Source: Gammaproteobacteria bacterium
GTDB taxonomy: Bacteria; Pseudomonadota; Gammaproteobacteria; Eutrophobiales; Eutrophobiaceae
Direction of reading: 5' to 3'
NCBI GenBank assembly: GCA_018676275.1
Contig: JABHFC010000421.1
Location: 1-30,991 of the forward strand
DNA: 30,991 nt
The notes beneath the pieces are model-generated. The model did no database searches. It saw nothing but the letters and a program-made list of their open reading frames with translations, and was not told the origin of the DNA. This document shows positions 1 through 8,439 of this stretch, in pieces (the stretch's first letter is position 1; the number at the start of each line of letters is the position of its first letter). The position numbers and the translations under genes are program-made.

Positions 1-495
1 TCCATCAGCAACAGTATATTGTAGCAATTCTTTGCCTGCTTTGAGGTCATACATTATGGCAAGTTGATAAAGTAACTTATCCATAACATTCGGTGACGTA
101 GGCATCTTCCATGATGAACCATCAATGGAGTTGGTAATACGATTGTTCTCCCAGTCAAAAGAAATACTCACTTTACGATCTTTTTTACCACCACTATGAT
201 CATAGTAGTAGTTTATTGGTATTAGTTTGTCAGCTTGCAGTTGCCAGTTACTATTTTCAACTATGTGATCTTTTCTGAATATAGAAATAAGTCCTGTGGT
301 ACGGGTTTCAGAATGATACTGATAAATACCGCTATCCTGACGGGTAAATCGACGTGTCATTTCGGCTATTTGCGCACCTTTCATACGAATGCTGTAATCA
401 GCCTCAAACAGGACCGGTGTATATTCTTCTGCTTTGGCAAAGTGAACAAAGCAGAGAGCCAGGGCAAGGGTTATTTGATTTATTTGGCGAAACAT
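1..495 (-). CDS. DUF3108-type secreted protein, C-terminus cut by window edge
   Basis: The reading frame is open from an ATG at 495 down to position 1, giving 165 residues with no stop. It begins with a clear signal peptide (MFRQINQITLALALCFVHFAKA, cleavage after AKA) followed by EEYTPVLFEADYSI. The body contains RMKGAQIAEMTRRF, a stretch resembling TTGLISIFRKDHIVE, and WKMPTSPNVMDKLLYQLAIM. This pattern (mature protein starting with beta strands, an RTTG..S.F..D motif, then a DxxSxxYQLR-like segment) fits the periplasmic DUF3108 family of unknown function; the family call is from memory. It is divergent from hldE, with 86 bp between the two starts. The function is unknown. Confidence 0.7.
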   Translation of the reverse strand, partial: MFRQINQITLALALCFVHFAKAEEYTPVLFEADYSIRMKGAQIAEMTRRFTRQDSGIYQYHSETRTTGLISIFRKDHIVENSNWQLQADKLIPINYYYDHSGGKKDRKVSISFDWENNRITNSIDGSSWKMPTSPNVMDKLLYQLAIMYDLKAGKELLQYTVADG

Positions 496-581
496 ATTAC
501 ACACTATGACAAATTCCCTATGTTAAGATTCAGTTTTTGATAAAGATATAAATAGAACTAATTTTCGAGTCTAAAACAAAC

Positions 582-2027
582 ATGAGTAACTATTTTTCAC
601 CTTCTTCAACTGCCCGTGTATTGGTTGTTGGCGATGTCATACTTGATCGATATGTATATGGAGATACAAACCGCATCTCTCCGGAAGCGCCGGTCCCGGT
701 TGTAAAAGTGTACAAAACTGAAGAGCGCCCCGGTGGAGCGGCCAACGTTGCTGTGAATATTAGAACGCTGGGCGTTGCTGTGCAACTAATCGGCATTACA
801 GGGGATGATAATTCCGCAGACATATTGACTGCACAGTTGAGAAAAATTGGAGTCGAATGTGATTTTATTCAAAGACAGGGTTTTTCTACAGTAACTAAAT
901 TAAGAGTACTAAGCCAGCACCAGCAATTGCTCCGTCTCGACTATGAGAGTGATACTGATATTACAAGTGCAGAATCCTTACATGACCTATATAAAAATGC
1001 ATTGGGACAATCTGATGTTGTGGTTTTGTCTGATTATGCCAAGGGCAGTTTGAGCCACGTTGAAGACTTTATCAAACTGGCTAAAGCTCAGGGAGTTCCA
1101 GTCCTGGTCGACCCCAAGGGAAGTGATTTTAACCGCTATAGTGGCGCCAGTTTTTTGACCCCGAACCTGAAAGAATTTGAATCTATTGTTGGCATATGTA
1201 AAAGCGATCTTGAACTTGAACAAAAAGCTGCTGAATTATGTAAATCCTTAGACCTGGACGCTTTGCTAGTGACAAGAGGTGAGCGGGGAATGAGCATGGT
1301 CGATAGCACAAGTGATAATGTTATTCACTTAAACGCTCGGGCTCATGAAGTGTTTGATGTAACAGGTGCCGGGGATACTGTAATTGGTGTGTTAGCGGCA
1401 GCTCTGGCATCCGGGTATAAATCTGAACAGGCAGTCAATTTTGCTAATTTTGCCGCAGGTCTTGTAGTAGAAAAACTGGGAACAGCGAGTGTGAGCGCGA
1501 CTGAACTTAATGCGGCAATTGGTGGAGGAAATAAGACAACAAGTGGAATAATTCAGAGGCAAGACCTTGTGAATATAATCGAAGCTGCTAAATCAAGAAA
1601 TGAACGCATCGTCATGACTAACGGGTGTTTTGACATTATTCATGCGGGCCATGTGGAGTATTTGAAAAGCGCCAGGACACTGGGCGATCGACTATTAATT
1701 GTTGTGAATGATGACGAATCTGTAAGCAGACTGAAAGGCAAAAATAGACCAATTAACTCACTCAATAATCGTATGTCGGTATTAGAGGGTCTTTCATCAA
1801 GCGACTGGATAAGTTCTTTTTCTGAAGATACCCCAGATGAAATTATTAGTCTTGTAAAGCCCGATGTATTGGTCAAAGGTGCCGATTATTTACCTGAGGA
1901 GGTAGTTGGAGCAGATTTCGTGCGTAGTTACGGAGGTGAAGTGGTAACTATTCCATTCGAATCACAGTGTTCTACCAGTGATGTTATTAGTAAAATTCAG
2001 AAAGGGAACGTGGAGGAGAGCAAGTGA
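582..2027 (+). CDS. hldE: Bifunctional heptose 7-phosphate kinase / heptose 1-phosphate adenylyltransferase HldE
   Basis: This cytoplasmic enzyme makes ADP-D-glycero-beta-D-manno-heptose for the LPS inner core, phosphorylating heptose-7-P at C1 and later adenylylating heptose-1-P. Residues 1 to about 315 are a PfkB-type sugar kinase: the N-terminal GGAANVAVN is at about 51-59, and the anion-hole motif DVTGAGD is at 259-265 with Asp265 as the likely base. Residues from about 342 to the end are a cytidylyltransferase-fold domain with TNGCFDIIHAGH at 346-357, whose HxGH is the nucleotide-binding signature. The length of 481 aa matches the fused proteobacterial form (about 477). It overlaps the next gene, hldD, by 4 bp, so the two are probably translated as an operon. 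Function is known from the family; both active-site motifs are visible. Confidence 0.97.
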   Translation: MSNYFSPSSTARVLVVGDVILDRYVYGDTNRISPEAPVPVVKVYKTEERPGGAANVAVNIRTLGVAVQLIGITGDDNSADILTAQLRKIGVECDFIQRQGFSTVTKLRVLSQHQQLLRLDYESDTDITSAESLHDLYKNALGQSDVVVLSDYAKGSLSHVEDFIKLAKAQGVPVLVDPKGSDFNRYSGASFLTPNLKEFESIVGICKSDLELEQKAAELCKSLDLDALLVTRGERGMSMVDSTSDNVIHLNARAHEVFDVTGAGDTVIGVLAAALASGYKSEQAVNFANFAAGLVVEKLGTASVSATELNAAIGGGNKTTSGIIQRQDLVNIIEAAKSRNERIVMTNGCFDIIHAGHVEYLKSARTLGDRLLIVVNDDESVSRLKGKNRPINSLNNRMSVLEGLSSSDWISSFSEDTPDEIISLVKPDVLVKGADYLPEEVVGADFVRSYGGEVVTIPFESQCSTSDVISKIQKGNVEESK

Positions 2028-2977
2028 TTATTGTCACTGGTGGAGCCGGATTCATTGGCAGTAATTTAGTTAGAGCATTAAATATATCCGGGCGAAAAGA
2101 TTTGCTTGTAGTTGATGATTTAAGTGATGGGCATAAATTTCAAAACATTGCTGGCTGCAGCATCTCGGATTATTTCGACAAGGATGAATTTGCACAAATC
2201 ATAGAAAGTGGTAAACGTAAATTCGATAAAATTGATGCAGTATTTCACCTGGGCGCATGTTCAGACACAACGGAATGGGATGGACGTATGATGCTGGATA
2301 ATAATTATCGTTATTCAAAGGAAGTGTTGCATTTTTGCATGCAAAATAAAATCCCGTTGATATATGCATCCAGTGCCGCCGTTTATGGAACAGGAGATAA
2401 GTTTAGTGAAGATGCAGATTGTGAAAACCCAATCAATGTATATGCCTACTCGAAATTATTGTTTGATAATTATGTGAGGCGTGTAATGGAAAAAGCTGAG
2501 TCGCAAATTGTTGGCCTGAGATATTTTAATGTATATGGAAGGGGAGAAGCTCACAAAGGTGAAATGGCCAGCGTCGCTTATCAGTTCAATAAGCAAATAC
2601 TGGAAGACTCAAAAGTAAAACTGTTTGAAGGCATTAGCGGTTATTCTGATGGCGAACAGTTACGTGACTTTATTTATGTGGATGACGTTGTTGCAATTAG
2701 TCGCTGGTTTATGAGTGCCCCACAGGTTTCCGGTATTTTTAATGTTGGTACCGGGGATCCACATACATTTAATGACATGGCGAAAACAGTAATTGACTGG
2801 CATGGGCATGGTGAGATTGAATATATATCATTCCCGGAAAAGTTAAGAAATAATTACCAAAGTTTTACAAAAGCCGATTTGACGCGATTACGCAGTATTG
2901 GCTGCGATTATAAATGTAATAGTCTTGAGTCGGGCATGAAAGAATACCTGGGCTGGCTAAATAAAACTGCTGCCTGA
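2024..2977 (+). CDS. hldD: ADP-L-glycero-D-manno-heptose 6-epimerase HldD
   Basis: This epimerase converts ADP-D-glycero- to ADP-L-glycero-D-manno-heptose, the last step in making the LPS heptose donor. It is an extended short-chain dehydrogenase with the NADP-binding GGAGFIGSN at residues 6-14. The catalytic Ser116, Tyr140 and Lys144 (Y-A-Y-S-K) and Lys178 fall at the same numbers I recall for the E. coli enzyme. The length of 317 aa is normal. The start is a GTG at 2024 that overlaps the hldE stop (GTGA), preceded by a strong Shine-Dalgarno GGAGGAG at 2012-2018 inside hldE, which supports translational coupling. Confidence 0.97.
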   Translation: MIIVTGGAGFIGSNLVRALNISGRKDLLVVDDLSDGHKFQNIAGCSISDYFDKDEFAQIIESGKRKFDKIDAVFHLGACSDTTEWDGRMMLDNNYRYSKEVLHFCMQNKIPLIYASSAAVYGTGDKFSEDADCENPINVYAYSKLLFDNYVRRVMEKAESQIVGLRYFNVYGRGEAHKGEMASVAYQFNKQILEDSKVKLFEGISGYSDGEQLRDFIYVDDVVAISRWFMSAPQVSGIFNVGTGDPHTFNDMAKTVIDWHGHGEIEYISFPEKLRNNYQSFTKADLTRLRSIGCDYKCNSLESGMKEYLGWLNKTAA

Positions 2978-2998
2978 CATTTTATCAAGGTTTGTATC

Positions 2999-4264
2999 TT
3001 GAGACATTTTTATTCATTATTACTTTATTGTTTATTACCGCTGGTTTTTTTACGTCTGATTATTCTTGGGTTTCGGACATCATCTTACTGGTCAAGATGG
3101 AATGAACGACTTGGATTTCTTCCTTCCGTAAAAATCGATCAGCCAGTCTTTTGGCTTCATGCTGTATCAGTCGGGGAAGTTGAAGCTGCAACACCAATTA
3201 TAGAGAGAATGTTAAGTCAACTACCTCAATATCAAATTGTAATCACTACCGTTACCCCAACGGGAGCTGAAACAGTTCAACGGCGATTTAAAAATAATGC
3301 CAGACATTTTTATCTACCCTACGATTTGCCATCCGCAGTACAGCGTTTTATTACACAATTACAGCCATCAATATGTGTAATTATGGAAACAGAACTATGG
3401 CCAAACCTTTATCACTATTGCGATCAAAAAAACATACCAATTATGCTAGTGAATGCCAGAGTCTCCCTGCATTCTTTAGTTGGATATAAAAAATTCCCTG
3501 GTCTGCTTAAAAAGACTTTTGATTGCGTCACCTACGTCCTTGCACAAAGCAAGCTGGATGCAGAACGAATTATGATGATTGGTTGTGATTCCAAAAAAGT
3601 GAGCGTTACTGGTAACTTGAAATTTGATGTCAATCTACCTTCGGACATATATACGAAGGCGAAATCTATAAGGGCAGAAATGTTTCCAAATCGCCCTGTA
3701 TGGATAGCAGCAAGCACTCATGAGAAAGAAGAGGAAGCCTTACTTGAGGCACATGAGAAGATACTTGAGCAGCACCAAAGTTGCGTATTAATTTTGGCGC
3801 CGCGTCATACACAGCGATTTAACCGGGTGGCAGATTTGTGTGACAGATCCAATATGAATGTTGTTCGCAAAAGCAGCAATGAAAAATGTACTAAAGAAAC
3901 ACAAGTATATTTGCTAGATACGCTGGGCGAGCTACAAACTTATTATGCATGCGCAGATTTAGCATTCGTAGGAGGAAGTCTGGTGCCTGCAGGAGGGCAC
4001 AACATGCTGGAACCCGCTTGTTTAGGGCTACCTGTACTATCTGGTATACATGTTAGCAATTTTCACGAAGTGAGTAATTTGTTACTAAAAGCTGAAGCTT
4101 TGATTTTAGTAGATGATGAGTCTGATCTCGTAGATAAAGTGACGCAATTGCTCTCTAATGTGGAACTACGAAATCAAATGGGTGAAAATGCTAAAAATTT
4201 GGTGGCAATGCATAAAGGTAGTGCTGATCATGTCATAGACAAAATGAAATCTCTTCTTCAATGA
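2999..4264 (+). CDS. waaA: 3-deoxy-D-manno-octulosonic acid transferase WaaA (KdtA)
   Basis: This membrane-anchored glycosyltransferase adds Kdo from CMP-Kdo to lipid IVA. The N-terminus has one hydrophobic anchor (about residues 5-25, LLLYCLLPLVFLRLIILG), then the conserved RWNERLGF and the HAVSVGE segment with Glu60 at the position of the catalytic Glu. The C-terminal half has the family motif GGSLVPAGGHNMLEPA. The length of 421 aa is typical. The start is a TTG at 2999. It is chosen because the first residues (MRHFYSLLLYCLLPL) match the normal WaaA N-terminus, and only a weak AAGG precedes it. The gene lies 21 bp after hldD and is probably in the same LPS-core operon. Whether it is mono- or bifunctional cannot be read from the sequence. 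Confidence 0.95.
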   Translation: MRHFYSLLLYCLLPLVFLRLIILGFRTSSYWSRWNERLGFLPSVKIDQPVFWLHAVSVGEVEAATPIIERMLSQLPQYQIVITTVTPTGAETVQRRFKNNARHFYLPYDLPSAVQRFITQLQPSICVIMETELWPNLYHYCDQKNIPIMLVNARVSLHSLVGYKKFPGLLKKTFDCVTYVLAQSKLDAERIMMIGCDSKKVSVTGNLKFDVNLPSDIYTKAKSIRAEMFPNRPVWIAASTHEKEEEALLEAHEKILEQHQSCVLILAPRHTQRFNRVADLCDRSNMNVVRKSSNEKCTKETQVYLLDTLGELQTYYACADLAFVGGSLVPAGGHNMLEPACLGLPVLSGIHVSNFHEVSNLLLKAEALILVDDESDLVDKVTQLLSNVELRNQMGENAKNLVAMHKGSADHVIDKMKSLLQ

Positions 4265-4391
4265 ACTTATAAGCTTATTGGAAACCTAATTGCCAGCAAA
4301 GCGTTCACCAGGGGCTGGTTACACCAGTATATTTTCCAGGTCTTTAATTTGATAGCATAAACAGCAGTTATAACTTAATGGAGTAAAATGA

Positions 4392-4766
4392 ATGCGTTTT
4401 TTACAAGTGGGGTTAATATCATTTATATTTTTTTCATCAATGGTGTCGGCAAACGATTATCCTACAGTTGATACAGTTCGGTTCGTAGTTAACTGTATGG
4501 TGGATAATGGTAGTCAGAATGAAGAAAATCTATATGCCTGTACATGTCGTTTTGATGCGATAAGTTCTGAAATAACATTTTATGAATATGAACAAGTTTC
4601 CGTTTATGTACGCAATAAAGCCATGCCAGGTGAAAAAGGTGGAGTGTTTCGCGATTTAGGTCGGGATACTAAAGAACTAAGGACCAAGTTTGAAGAAGCA
4701 GAGAAAAAAGCAAATAAGGCTTGTCCAATCGCACGGAGAGTAACTAGACCAGCTAAATCAAAGTAG
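4392..4766 (+). CDS. Small secreted protein of unknown function next to the xoxF locus
   Basis: The product is 124 aa with a signal peptide (about residues 1-20, ending MVSA|NDYP). The mature part has cysteines in NCMVDNG, YACTCRF and KACP, which could form two disulfides in the periplasm. It also has an MPGEKGGVFRD segment followed by a charged helical stretch (KELRTKFEEAEKKANKAC). I do not recognise a named family, but proteins of this look occur beside quinoprotein alcohol dehydrogenase genes, which fits this place; that statement is from memory. The start is ATG at 4392, with GGAG at 4380-4383. An overlapping ATG at 4388 is in another frame. The gene converges on the SoxYZ-like gene across a shared hairpin terminator. 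Confidence 0.8.
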   Translation: MRFLQVGLISFIFFSSMVSANDYPTVDTVRFVVNCMVDNGSQNEENLYACTCRFDAISSEITFYEYEQVSVYVRNKAMPGEKGGVFRDLGRDTKELRTKFEEAEKKANKACPIARRVTRPAKSK

Positions 4767-4787
4767 TTATCGATTTGTGAAAATAGA

Positions 4788-4817
4788 GGGGTAGCCATAG
4801 CTACCCCATTATTTATT
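4788..4817. terminator. Bidirectional hairpin terminator between convergent genes
   Basis: A perfect 8-bp stem GGGGTAGC / GCTACCCC (4788-4795 with 4800-4807) closes a 4-base loop and is followed by an A/T-rich run (ATTATTTATT). It lies 21 bp after the stop of the small secreted gene and 34 bp beyond the stop of the convergent SoxYZ-like gene. The flanks are T-rich on the plus side and moderately so on the minus side, so it could serve both. Confidence 0.75.
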
Positions 4818-4841
4818 CCATATATTTCTAAGTTATATAGC

Positions 4842-5696
4842 TCAGGAAGAAGATTTCACCTCGTAGCTGGAATTCCATTGATTATTTTTGGTATCACTAG
4901 CTTCTACTGTCAAAGTCCCTTCGCTTTTCGGGGTAAAATAGAATCGAAAACTGGGGTCCATACTGACTGAAAATGTCAGATTGGCCTGCATGATAGTTTT
5001 GCCTTCGTAGTAGACTTTTATTCCACTTATGAAATGAGGAGGCGGCATGACACGCGAACCTATTCTCATCGGTTGCAGGCCGGTAATATTTGGATGTTTT
5101 ATTTTGAGTTGAACCAGGTTTGGTTTGGATAGCTCCAGTTCTCCCACATTTTTAATTTTCATTCTCCCCATATTATCGATTGAATCGCTTATGCTTTTGG
5201 GTGGCGGAGCTGAACATGCTCCTGTTGCACGAACAAAGCTTTTCGACATATATAGTTCGCCTGTGTTCATTTCTGCTATGGCCCTAATGTAGGTGAACGT
5301 GTCCACTCTGACACGCATGGCCAGATCCGCACGACCGCTTTCAGGTGATAAATCGAAAACGCCTACCAGCGGTAATGGATTCTTGTCGATATAGACATGA
5401 ATTTTTTTGATAAAGAGATCTTTGGTTTGAGGAATTTTAGTATGTATAGAGACCGGGACAATTGTGGCGTCTTCAGCACGGTAAGGAGCCTTTATTTCCA
5501 GAATAGTTTGTTCGGCTCCTTCAATAATTTCCCGCGACTGGAAAACTGCTTTTCTTAGTGGTTCCCAGGCTTTATCAGATAATTTCTGTCGATGGTCAGC
5601 TGCCTGAACTTCTGCTTGAGAAATATTTGGGATGCTAAGAGTACAAATGATAAGTAATGTATAAAATAGAGTACGAAAAGTGAAAGCAGTTTGCAT
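4842..5696 (-). CDS. Quinoprotein dehydrogenase-associated SoxYZ-like carrier
   Basis: This secreted protein of 284 aa has a signal peptide (about residues 1-28, ending ISQA|EVQA). Residues about 45-165 resemble SoxY and residues about 175-284 resemble SoxZ, as in the fused SoxYZ-like proteins found next to PQQ-dependent dehydrogenases. A lone cysteine sits in ATGACSAPPP (Cys161), where the swinging-arm Cys of SoxY would be, but the classical terminal GGCGG is absent. The SoxZ-like part has QLKIKHPNITGL and GIKVYYEGKTIMQANLTFSVSMDPSFRFYF-type strands. It is divergent from xoxF across a long spacer. The family assignment is from memory and is fairly secure. Its role in methanol oxidation is not established. 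Confidence 0.85.
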   Translation of the reverse strand: MQTAFTFRTLFYTLLIICTLSIPNISQAEVQAADHRQKLSDKAWEPLRKAVFQSREIIEGAEQTILEIKAPYRAEDATIVPVSIHTKIPQTKDLFIKKIHVYIDKNPLPLVGVFDLSPESGRADLAMRVRVDTFTYIRAIAEMNTGELYMSKSFVRATGACSAPPPKSISDSIDNMGRMKIKNVGELELSKPNLVQLKIKHPNITGLQPMRIGSRVMPPPHFISGIKVYYEGKTIMQANLTFSVSMDPSFRFYFTPKSEGTLTVEASDTKNNQWNSSYEVKSSS

Positions 5697-6152
5697 AGGA
5701 CCACCCGGTTGTTAGCTTGAAAATGTATGATGTCAGATTATATAGACAGAAATTTTACTAATATATCCAAATACAGCAGAGATTTTCTGGATTTGTTTAA
5801 GTCAAAATACACGCTGCTGATCTAAACCTGAGTCTTTATCGATGTTCTGAGCTGGCAGGCTATACTATTTAATTGATGTTTTGAGTCTAAAACCTCTTAG
5901 AGCAAAGAGAGTATCAAATATTTGTATTTAAGTATTATACGTAAGGCATTGATAAATAATGGAATATTATATTTTTATGTCATGTCGTATTAATGTTTTG
6001 AAAACACAATATTAACTTGCTTGTGTTGTGAAAGTTTCCTAAGATATTAGGCGCTTACTGTTGTTAATAATAATTAAGCGGTAGATAGGGAAATCGAGTG
6101 ATTGTATTGGTAGATGTGCCTACAACCTTGACACATTAAACATGTGAAACGG

Positions 6153-6187
6153 CCCCCAATCGGGGGAAAGCCTGATCAGGCAGGCTT
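6153..6187 (+). promoter_or_regulatory. Tandem hairpins in the xoxF leader
   Basis: The first hairpin is CCCCC (6153-6157) pairing with GGGGG (6162-6166) across a 4-base loop. The second, starting two bases later, is AAGCCTG (6168-6174) pairing with CAGGCTT (6181-6187) across six bases. CCTGATCAGG inside it (6171-6180) is a 10-bp palindrome, so an alternative fold or a protein operator is possible. No T-run follows, so it is not a standard terminator. It lies about 370 bp before xoxF. Function is unknown; a leader-RNA element or a regulator site are both open. Confidence 0.4.
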
Positions 6188-6544
6188 GTGCGTTCTAAAT
6201 TCTTGTTGAATTGATTAAGGGATATCCATTACAGACCACGATGATAAGAAAGAATACAGTTCAAGATGTATTTATTTATTGCGACTCAAAGTTCATTGAT
6301 ACTTTGGGTTTGTGGCGTCTGTAACAGCTATGACGAAACGCATGTCGATATACCTCAGTAAAATCAGTGCGAGCCTCTCGCCATTAATGCAGTTCAACTC
6401 AAATATCAGTTTTCTTTTGGTAGCTACGGCTCCAAACAATTTCATTACTAGCGTTCAACTTTCTGATGCCAATGATCTCGGGGCGTCAGGGGGTTTATTT
6501 GTATAATCTCGAGATCAACAACATGATCAACTAATAAAATATAG

Positions 6545-6553
6545 AGGAGGAGG
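6545..6553 (+). promoter_or_regulatory. Strong ribosome binding site of xoxF
   Basis: AGGAGGAGG ends three bases before the xoxF ATG at 6556, giving near-perfect pairing with the 16S 3' end at about 5-8 bases spacing. It fixes the start and suggests very high expression, as expected for a methanol dehydrogenase. Confidence 0.75.
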
Positions 6554-6555
6554 TC

Positions 6556-8439
6556 ATGAGTAAATTATCCATGAAGTACTGGATGATTGCCGTTCTGGCC
6601 CTGGTGGTTCCGTTGTCTGTTTCAGCAAATGATGAAGTTCGTGCGCTGATTGACAATCCAAACTACTGGGCGTTCCCGGGTGGCGATTATAATAACTGGC
6701 GTTATACGGAGTTGAAACAAATCAACAACAAAAATGCCGGTAACATAGTAACAGCCTGGACTTTTTCAACAGGTCGTTTACAAGGCCATGAAGGTGGTCC
6801 TTTGGTTCTGCCGCCGAGTGCGACAGGTTTAGCTTCAGATCATCTTTATATTCACTCATCATTCCCTAACGATGTTTTCGCCGTCAACCTTGACGACCTG
6901 ACTATCACATGGGCATTTGAGCCACAACAAAACGAAGCAGAAACTGTTCCCGTTATGTGTTGTGACATCGTGAACCGTGGTCTTGGTTACAGCATGGGGC
7001 AGATTTATCTGCAACAGGCTGATACCAAACTGGTCGCTCTTAATGCAAAAACAGGTAAGGTAGTCTGGGACGTCTTTCAGGGTAGCGATATTCCTGCATC
7101 CCTTGGCGGTCCGTACAGTCCTAGAGAAGGCATGACCAACACCAACGCACCGCATCCTGTAAAGGATAAAGTCATCACCGGTTGTTCAGGTGCTGAATTT
7201 GGTGTTCGTTGCTGGTTAGCTGCTTACAATGCAAAAGACGGTAGCCTTGCATGGCGTGCATTCAGCGCAGGTCCTGACAAGGACATCCTGTTTGACAAGA
7301 ACACCACATCTCTGGGTAAAAAAGTTGGTAAGAATTCCAGCTTGAAATCCTGGAAGGGTGATCAATGGAAGCAGGGCGGTGGTTCCACATGGGGCTGGTG
7401 GCCAGTAGACTTTGAAGAAAACCTTGTCTATTACGGCTCTGGTAACCCGGGCACCTGGAATCCTGTTGTACGTCCTGGTGACAATAAGTGGTCAATGACC
7501 ATGTTTGCTCGTGATATCGACACTGGTATTGCACGTTGGGCTTATCAGATGACCCCTCATGATGAGTGGGACTATGATGGCATTAACGAAATGATCCTGG
7601 CTGACATGAAAGTAAAGGGTAAAATGACCCCTGCTTTAGTCCACTTTGATCGTAACGGCTTTGCTTACACCATGAATCGTAAGACTGGCGCGCTGTTAGT
7701 TGCAGAGAAGTATGATCCTGCAGTTAACTGGGCTACCCACGTTGATATGAAGACTGGTCGTCCACAGGTCGTTTCCAGTAAATCAACCGACCAAAACGGT
7801 GAAGACGTTGTCGCTAAAGACATCTGTCCTGCTGCTTTGGGTACAAAGGATCAGCAGCCTGCTGCTTACAGTCCTCGTACAGGTTTGTTCTACGTTCCTA
7901 CCAACCACGTTTGTATGACCTATGAGCCAGTTAGCTATGCTGCTGGTGGTAACAAGTATGTTTCCGGTCAGCCTTTCGTGAATGCTAACTTGACCATGTA
8001 TCCTGCTGGCGCCGTTATGAAAGACGGTACTGACAACATGGGTAATTTCATCGCATGGGATGCCGATAAAGGCAAGATCAAATGGTCTATTCCTGAGCAA
8101 TGGTCAGTTTGGAGTGGTGTGTTGACAACGGCTGGTGATGTTGTTTTCTACGGTACTCTTGAAGGTTATGCCAAAGCAGTTGACGCGAAAAGCGGCAAAC
8201 TACTTTGGAAGTTTAAAACACCTTCCGGCATCATCGGTAACTTCAACTCCTGGCAGCATAACGGCAAACAATATGTCGGCGTGCTTTCCGGTATTGGTGG
8301 TTGGGCCGGTGCTGTTGTGGCTATACCTGGTTTAGCAGCCGCTCCTGGCGGAGCTGCACTGGGTGCTGTTGGTGGCTATCGCGGTCTGCTCAACTCATCA
8401 CGTAATAGTGGTGTCTTGATGGTATTCAGCCTGCCGTAA
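6556..8439 (+). CDS. xoxF: Lanthanide-dependent methanol dehydrogenase XoxF (PQQ quinoprotein)
   Basis: This periplasmic PQQ enzyme oxidises methanol to formaldehyde (some XoxF go on to formate). The signal peptide ends LSVSA|NDEV (about residue 24). The vicinal disulfide is CCD at 135-136. Likely metal ligands are Glu214 (GAEFGVRC), Asn297 (SGNPGTWNP) and the catalytic Asp339. The motif WDYDG carries Asp341 two residues after the catalytic Asp, the extra acidic residue that marks XoxF and lanthanide binding; calcium-type MxaF has Ala there. Tryptophan-rich propeller repeats run throughout. The length of 627 aa is slightly longer than many XoxF (about 600), with extra residues around 178-192. 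It ends in FSLP as is common. The clade (XoxF4, XoxF5 or other) is not certain from the sequence alone. No mxaF or mxaI is in the window. Confidence 0.97.
   Translation: MSKLSMKYWMIAVLALVVPLSVSANDEVRALIDNPNYWAFPGGDYNNWRYTELKQINNKNAGNIVTAWTFSTGRLQGHEGGPLVLPPSATGLASDHLYIHSSFPNDVFAVNLDDLTITWAFEPQQNEAETVPVMCCDIVNRGLGYSMGQIYLQQADTKLVALNAKTGKVVWDVFQGSDIPASLGGPYSPREGMTNTNAPHPVKDKVITGCSGAEFGVRCWLAAYNAKDGSLAWRAFSAGPDKDILFDKNTTSLGKKVGKNSSLKSWKGDQWKQGGGSTWGWWPVDFEENLVYYGSGNPGTWNPVVRPGDNKWSMTMFARDIDTGIARWAYQMTPHDEWDYDGINEMILADMKVKGKMTPALVHFDRNGFAYTMNRKTGALLVAEKYDPAVNWATHVDMKTGRPQVVSSKSTDQNGEDVVAKDICPAALGTKDQQPAAYSPRTGLFYVPTNHVCMTYEPVSYAAGGNKYVSGQPFVNANLTMYPAGAVMKDGTDNMGNFIAWDADKGKIKWSIPEQWSVWSGVLTTAGDVVFYGTLEGYAKAVDAKSGKLLWKFKTPSGIIGNFNSWQHNGKQYVGVLSGIGGWAGAVVAIPGLAAAPGGAALGAVGGYRGLLNSSRNSGVLMVFSLP

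Larger units (their letters stand above)
5697..6555. other. 860-bp divergent intergenic region upstream of xoxF
   Basis: There is no convincing gene here. A 64-codon open frame at 6312-6506 starts with GTG, has no good ribosome site and resembles nothing. The stretch is very AT-rich up to about 6140, then holds two adjacent hairpins (6153-6187), then about 370 bp of ordinary composition leading to xoxF. It should hold the promoters of both the SoxYZ-like gene and xoxF. I could not place -35/-10 boxes confidently; a TTGACA at 6128-6133 lacks a properly spaced -10. Confidence 0.6.

Noticed and set aside
235..540. 101-codon open frame on the plus strand at the window start
   Set aside because: It lies antisense to the DUF3108-type gene, which has a clear signal peptide and a continuous frame to the window edge. 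It is a shadow frame.
6128..6133. TTGACA as the -35 box of the xoxF promoter
   Set aside because: The region 16-18 bases downstream is the GC-rich hairpin, with no -10-like sequence.
6312..6506. 64-codon open frame upstream of xoxF
   Set aside because: It starts with GTG, lacks a ribosome site, has no signal peptide or known motif and no coding look. I treat it as part of the leader.
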